From REDI01 sp964586865 (GTDB lineage Bacteria; Myxococcota_A; UBA796; GCA-2862545): 8,654 bases of DNA. The stretch is from positions 1-8,654 of the forward strand of contig CAZPJM010000214.1 of the NCBI GenBank assembly GCA_964586865.1, written 5' to 3'. Under the pieces are notes generated by a model. The model was not told where the DNA came from and searched no databases. It saw nothing but the letters and a program-made list of their open reading frames with translations. Positions 6,207 to 8,654 of the stretch are shown here, one piece after another; the first letter of the stretch is position 1, and the number at the start of each line of letters is the position of its first letter. A program made the position numbers and the translations under genes.

Positions 6207-7454
6207 TCATCGGTCCGGCCCCACCTGCACCAGGTCGTGCAGGACCCGGAAGCCGTGGGCGACCCGCGGGGAGAGGGGGGCGCGGGTCTGGCGATGGTGG
6301 CGCCACACCTGACCCCACAGGGGGGGCAGGCCTCGGGTCAGCTCCTCGGGGCGGCGGGCGGCCACCAGGGCCTCGAGCTCCGCCAGCGAGGAGGGGGGGT
6401 CGGAGGTGTCGGCGTAGGCGGCCGAGAGGCGGTCCAGCACCCGATCGATCTTGGCGAACCAGACCTCGGTGGCCCGGTCCAGGGACGGGGGCGGGCGCGG
6501 CGGGGTGCCGGTGGGGGTGCGCCCGGTGGGCCGGGCCCGCTGGACCTCCTCGATGATGCCGGCGTCCTCGTCCTCCAGGTCATCCGGGACCAGGTCGCTC
6601 GCCGGCGGGGCGAGCAGCGGATCGGGCGACATGGTGCCGACGGCATCCGGGTCGTCGTCCAGGGGCTCGGGGTCCACCTCGACCAGGTCGGTGTCGTCGT
6701 CGAGGGGCTCGGGGTCCACCTCGACCAGGTCGGTGTCGTCGTCGAGGGGCTCCGGGTCCACCTCGACCAGGTCGGTGTCGTCGTCGACCGGCGAGAGGGC
6801 GTCGGCGTGCAGGTCGACGATGTCGCCGTCCTCGGGCTCGACATCCTCGAGCTCCTCCAGGTGGTCGATGGCGTCGGGGGAGAGCTCCTCGATGTCGTCG
6901 AGGGCCGGGTGGGCCTGGAGCTCGGGCGGGGGGTCGGCCAGGTCGTCCAGGGTCCCCACGCCGCGGTCGGTGAGGAACTGGCGGGCCTCGCCGAACAGCT
7001 CTTCGTACTCGGACAGGGTGAAGCCACCCTTGACCTGGGTCGGGCCACGCTCGTTGCGAGACTCGATCAGGGTGACCCGCCCCCGGGCCTCGGGGTGGAT
7101 CTCGATGAACGGCGCGATGATCACGTCGACCTTGAGGCGGGCCGGCCCGATGACGATGCGCTCGGAGGCCGACAGGGCCCGCGCCCGGATGGTGCCGCCG
7201 CCCAGGTGGAGCTCCCGGGCCGAGAGGCGGTTGCCGTCCACGTCCCCGTCCACCCGGAGGCGGCCGCCGGCGATGCAGGTGCCGCCCACATGGGGCACGT
7301 CCAGCGTCAGGTCGCCGTCCACGAGGACCACGCCGAGCTCGCGCCCGAAGGTCGTGGCGAGGTGGAGATCCCCCCGGTACCTGATGTCGACCGTGGACGG
7401 GTCGGTGAGGTCGAGCTCGAGGTCGTCCGTGAGGTGGAGGGGCGGTGCGGGCAT
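6207..7454 (-). CDS. Uncharacterised protein: beta-helix-like N-terminus, acidic repeat linker, helical C-terminus
   Basis: A 415-residue protein that I cannot assign. Residues 25-135 are short strand-turn units rich in Gly, Val and Asp (VLVDGDLTLD, GGRLRVDGDVDGNRLSARELHL, SASERIVIG), like the right-handed beta-helices of bactofilins or DUF342/FapA-type polymer-forming proteins. Residues 163-305 are very acidic, and within them the 14-residue unit DDDTDLVEVDPEPL occurs three times in tandem (224-265). Residues 325-410 form a more ordered helical region (WFAKIDRVLDRL, LPPLWGQVWRHHR, RVLHDLVQV). There is no signal peptide or membrane segment, so a cytoplasmic location is likely. The ATG at 7454 has GGAG 5 nt upstream. 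It sits between the YbjN-like and PilZ genes on the same strand. A scaffold or polymerising role is inferred from the beta-helix only. Confidence 0.82.
   Translation of the reverse strand: MPAPPLHLTDDLELDLTDPSTVDIRYRGDLHLATTFGRELGVVLVDGDLTLDVPHVGGTCIAGGRLRVDGDVDGNRLSARELHLGGGTIRARALSASERIVIGPARLKVDVIIAPFIEIHPEARGRVTLIESRNERGPTQVKGGFTLSEYEELFGEARQFLTDRGVGTLDDLADPPPELQAHPALDDIEELSPDAIDHLEELEDVEPEDGDIVDLHADALSPVDDDTDLVEVDPEPLDDDTDLVEVDPEPLDDDTDLVEVDPEPLDDDPDAVGTMSPDPLLAPPASDLVPDDLEDEDAGIIEEVQRARPTGRTPTGTPPRPPPSLDRATEVWFAKIDRVLDRLSAAYADTSDPPSSLAELEALVAARRPEELTRGLPPLWGQVWRHHRQTRAPLSPRVAHGFRVLHDLVQVGPDR
6661..6786 (-). repeat. Coding tandem repeat, 3 x 42 bp
   Basis: Three head-to-tail 42-bp units lie at 6661-6702, 6703-6744 and 6745-6786, followed on the left by a partial fourth unit (GTCGTCGTCC, 6651-6660). 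Units 1 and 2 are identical and unit 3 differs by one base (CTCCGGG for CTCGGGG), a change that is silent. Each encodes the 14-residue acidic unit DDDTDLVEVDPEPL of the beta-helix protein. Near-identity at the DNA level indicates recent duplication, so copy number may vary between strains or be wrong in a short-read assembly. Confidence 0.97.
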
Positions 7455-7476
7455 CCGTTCTCCGAGGGGGGAACGC

Positions 7477-7548
7477 GGGAGCCTGGCAGGTGACGGGAGC
7501 CTGGCAGGCGACGGGAGCCTGAGCGTCGAGGAGAGCCTAGCAGCCGAC
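7477..7548. repeat. Intergenic tandem repeat, 4 x 18 bp (degenerate)
   Basis: Four consecutive 18-bp units occupy 7477-7494, 7495-7512, 7513-7530 and 7531-7548. The + strand consensus is GGGAGCCTGGCAGGCGAC. Units 1 and 2 differ at one base, unit 4 differs from unit 2 at three and unit 3 at five. Unit 2 contains a perfect dyad GCCTG-G-CAGGC (7499-7509), which unit 1 keeps except for its last base. The array fills most of the 99-bp gap between the YbjN-like stop and the beta-helix start, beginning 5 bp after the YbjN stop. It is either a minisatellite or a set of operator or RNA-hairpin sites. Confidence 0.85.
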
Positions 7549-7553
7549 GGCGG

Positions 7554-7982
7554 TCAGGCTTCGTCCAGGACGTCCTCGGCCCGCAGGCCGCCGCCGAGGA
7601 TCTGAAGCTCGTCGTCGTAGTCGTCGCTGATTCGTGCCACGTAGCGCAGCGTCTTCTCGAACTCGTCGAAGTCGAGGTCGTTGCCCAGCAGGGTGGCGGA
7701 GAAGGCCAGGGTGCCGTCCTCGAAGAGCTGGAAGGCGCCGAAGAGGACCTCGGTGTTCAGCCGCAGGATGCGGTGGAGCAGCTCGAGGGTGGGCTGGAAG
7801 TCCTTGAGGACGATGGCCACGAATCGGCAGAACGTCTCCTCGCCCTCCTCGAAGAGGGTGATCATGACGACGGTGCTGCCGTACTTGAACAGGTAGAGCC
7901 CGTCCTCGGACTGGCTGGGGTCGAGGTCCATCTCGGCCAGGTAGGCCTTGACGCGTTCCTCGAGGATCTGGAGGCGGCGCAT
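7554..7982 (-). CDS. YbjN-like / type III secretion chaperone-fold protein
   Basis: A 142-residue, mostly acidic, soluble protein. The order is an N-terminal helix (LQILEERVKAYLAEM), a strand pair (GLYLFKYGSTVVMITLFEEG, 28-47), a middle strand (CRFVAIVLKD), a helix (TLELLHRILRLNTEV), a strand pair (FGAFQLFEDGTLAFSATLLG, 81-100), and a C-terminal helix (DEFEKTLRYVARISDDYDDEL). That alpha-beta-alpha-beta-alpha order is typical of YbjN and of CesT/SycE-like type III secretion chaperones, which are small peptide-binding domains. No secretion genes are nearby, so a YbjN-type general role is more likely, but the substrate is unknown. The start at 7982 has GGAAG 4 nt upstream. It is the first gene of the minus-strand cluster, 99 bp ahead of the beta-helix gene, and diverges from the aroK-aroB fusion gene. 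Confidence 0.8.
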   Translation of the reverse strand: MRRLQILEERVKAYLAEMDLDPSQSEDGLYLFKYGSTVVMITLFEEGEETFCRFVAIVLKDFQPTLELLHRILRLNTEVLFGAFQLFEDGTLAFSATLLGNDLDFDEFEKTLRYVARISDDYDDELQILGGGLRAEDVLDEA

Positions 7983-8044
7983 GGAGCTTCCGGGGCGAGG
8001 GGGGGCGCGCGGCGCGCGATCGACGGGCAGGCTACACCGGGTCC
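7983..8044. other. Divergent intergenic region between YbjN-like gene and aroK-aroB fusion
   Basis: These 62 bp separate two divergent start codons. They are dominated by runs of G and alternating GC (8003-8018). No reliable promoter hexamers were seen on either strand. CTACAC at 8032-8037, just ahead of the + strand ATG, is the nearest thing to a -10 but has no matching -35. The + strand ATG at 8045 has no strong ribosome binding site, so a short-leader or leaderless start is possible. Confidence 0.5.
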
Positions 8045-8654
8045 ATGTCGGCGGGTAGCGAGCTCCGGCCCGGCGTGGCCCTGGGCGGGTTCATGGGGGC
8101 CGGCAAGACCACGGTGGGCCGGGCGCTGGCCGAGCGCCTGGGGCTCCCCTTCGTCGACACGGACGCGGTGGTCGCCGCGCGTCACGGGCCCATCCCGGAC
8201 CAGATCGCGCGCGATGGCGAGGCCGCCTTCCGGGCCCGCGAGGCGGCCGTGGTGCGGGAGCTGGCGGCGGGGCCGCCCCGGGTGGTGGCGCTGGGGGGCG
8301 GGATCCTGGCCGATCCGGACCTGGCCGCCCAGCTCTCCGAGGGCTTCCTCCGGGTGCTGCTGGACGTGCCGCTCGCGGTGGCCCGGGACCGGGTGGGAAG
8401 GGCGGCGGACCGGCCCCTGTGGGACGGCGCGGTCGCCGAGCGCTTCGCCGGTCGGGAGCCCCACTACCGGGCCCACGCCGACGGGATCGTGCCCGCCGAT
8501 GGGCCCGTCGAGGCGGTGGTGGAGCGGGTGGCGGCGTGGTGGCGTCGCTCGGCGCGGGTGCGGGTGGCGCTGGGCCCGCGATCGTATCCGGTCGAGATCC
8601 GTCCGGACCTGACGGGCCTCGGCGCGGCGGTGCGGCGCACCACCGGCGCCGCCC
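8045..8654 (+). CDS. aroKB: Bifunctional shikimate kinase / 3-dehydroquinate synthase, 3'-truncated by window
   Basis: An open frame of 203 codons running off the right edge. Residues 1-165 are a complete shikimate kinase (shikimate + ATP to shikimate 3-phosphate). It has the P-loop GFMGAGKT (15-22), substrate-binding DTD (38-40), Arg63 in AAFRAREA, GGG (84-86), a lid Arg in RAADRPLW (119-126), and the adenine-side REPHYR (137-142). After a Trp/Arg-rich joint, residues 171-190 (RVRVALGPRSYPVEIRPDLT) match the first strands of 3-dehydroquinate synthase (AroB), normally a separate protein of about 350 residues. Both enzymes act in the cytoplasmic shikimate pathway to chorismate. AroK-AroB fusions are known in several bacteria. 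The AroB half cannot be verified here because only about 30 residues are visible. The ATG at 8045 was chosen; a GTG at 8075, just before the P-loop, is a less likely alternative. Confidence 0.9.
   Translation, partial: MSAGSELRPGVALGGFMGAGKTTVGRALAERLGLPFVDTDAVVAARHGPIPDQIARDGEAAFRAREAAVVRELAAGPPRVVALGGGILADPDLAAQLSEGFLRVLLDVPLAVARDRVGRAADRPLWDGAVAERFAGREPHYRAHADGIVPADGPVEAVVERVAAWWRRSARVRVALGPRSYPVEIRPDLTGLGAAVRRTTGAA

Noticed and set aside
6123..7605. Overlapping + strand open frames antisense to the beta-helix gene, with Ser/Gly-rich or VHLDQVGVVVEGL-type repeats
   Set aside because: The repeats are only translations of the 42-bp and 18-bp DNA repeats in wrong frames; the minus-strand frame has a ribosome site and a plausible fold.
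7554..7982. Type III secretion system chaperone
   Set aside because: The fold pattern fits, but there are no secretion, effector or needle genes in the window, so a YbjN-type role is the safer reading.
8003..8018. Alternating GC tract resembling a palindrome or Z-DNA site
   Set aside because: Short and typical of intergenic DNA at this base composition; no supporting motif on either side.

Overview
The window is very GC-rich (about 70% by eye) and almost fully coding: nine protein genes and no RNA genes, insertion sequences, phage genes or CRISPR. Several families point to Myxococcota or a related delta-proteobacterial lineage: an HTH/DUF4423 regulator, an outer-membrane barrel of the 'Myxococcales-plus' type, a small TIGR02266-like PilZ protein, and a shikimate kinase/dehydroquinate synthase fusion. 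This assignment rests on family recognition and has not been searched. The first 45 bases are Illumina TruSeq index adapter rather than genome, so the left edge is a contig end and the sample is probably a metagenome or draft assembly.

Layout: (1) adapter, 1-45. (2) A 5'-truncated XRE-HTH/DUF4423 regulator on the + strand, ending at 871. (3) A tight three-gene minus-strand operon, transcribed 4590 to 882: a cysteine-rich VWA lipoprotein, an outer-membrane beta-barrel protein, and a secreted TPR-like protein. Adjacent coding regions overlap or nearly abut. (4) A 159-bp divergent intergenic region. (5) A YihY/BrkB inner-membrane protein on the + strand, 4750-5793. (6) A second minus-strand cluster, transcribed 7982 to 5804: a YbjN-like protein, a beta-helix/acidic-repeat protein of unknown function, and a PilZ protein. 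(7) A divergent + strand shikimate kinase/3-dehydroquinate synthase fusion, cut by the right edge.

The most interesting unit is the VWA lipoprotein, barrel and periplasmic TPR operon. Its parts list (surface integrin-like VWA lipoprotein, OM barrel, periplasmic partner) resembles the outer-membrane part of the Myxococcus gliding/focal-adhesion machinery (CglB with GltA/B/C). It could be a related, uncharacterised envelope adhesion or assembly complex; this is inference. The second cluster joins a probable c-di-GMP receptor to an unfamiliar three-part protein carrying a nearly perfect 42-bp coding tandem repeat. A separate 18-bp tandem repeat lies in the intergenic leader of that gene.

No intergenic stretch exceeds 160 bases. 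The many long open frames antisense to the genes are GC-driven shadows.
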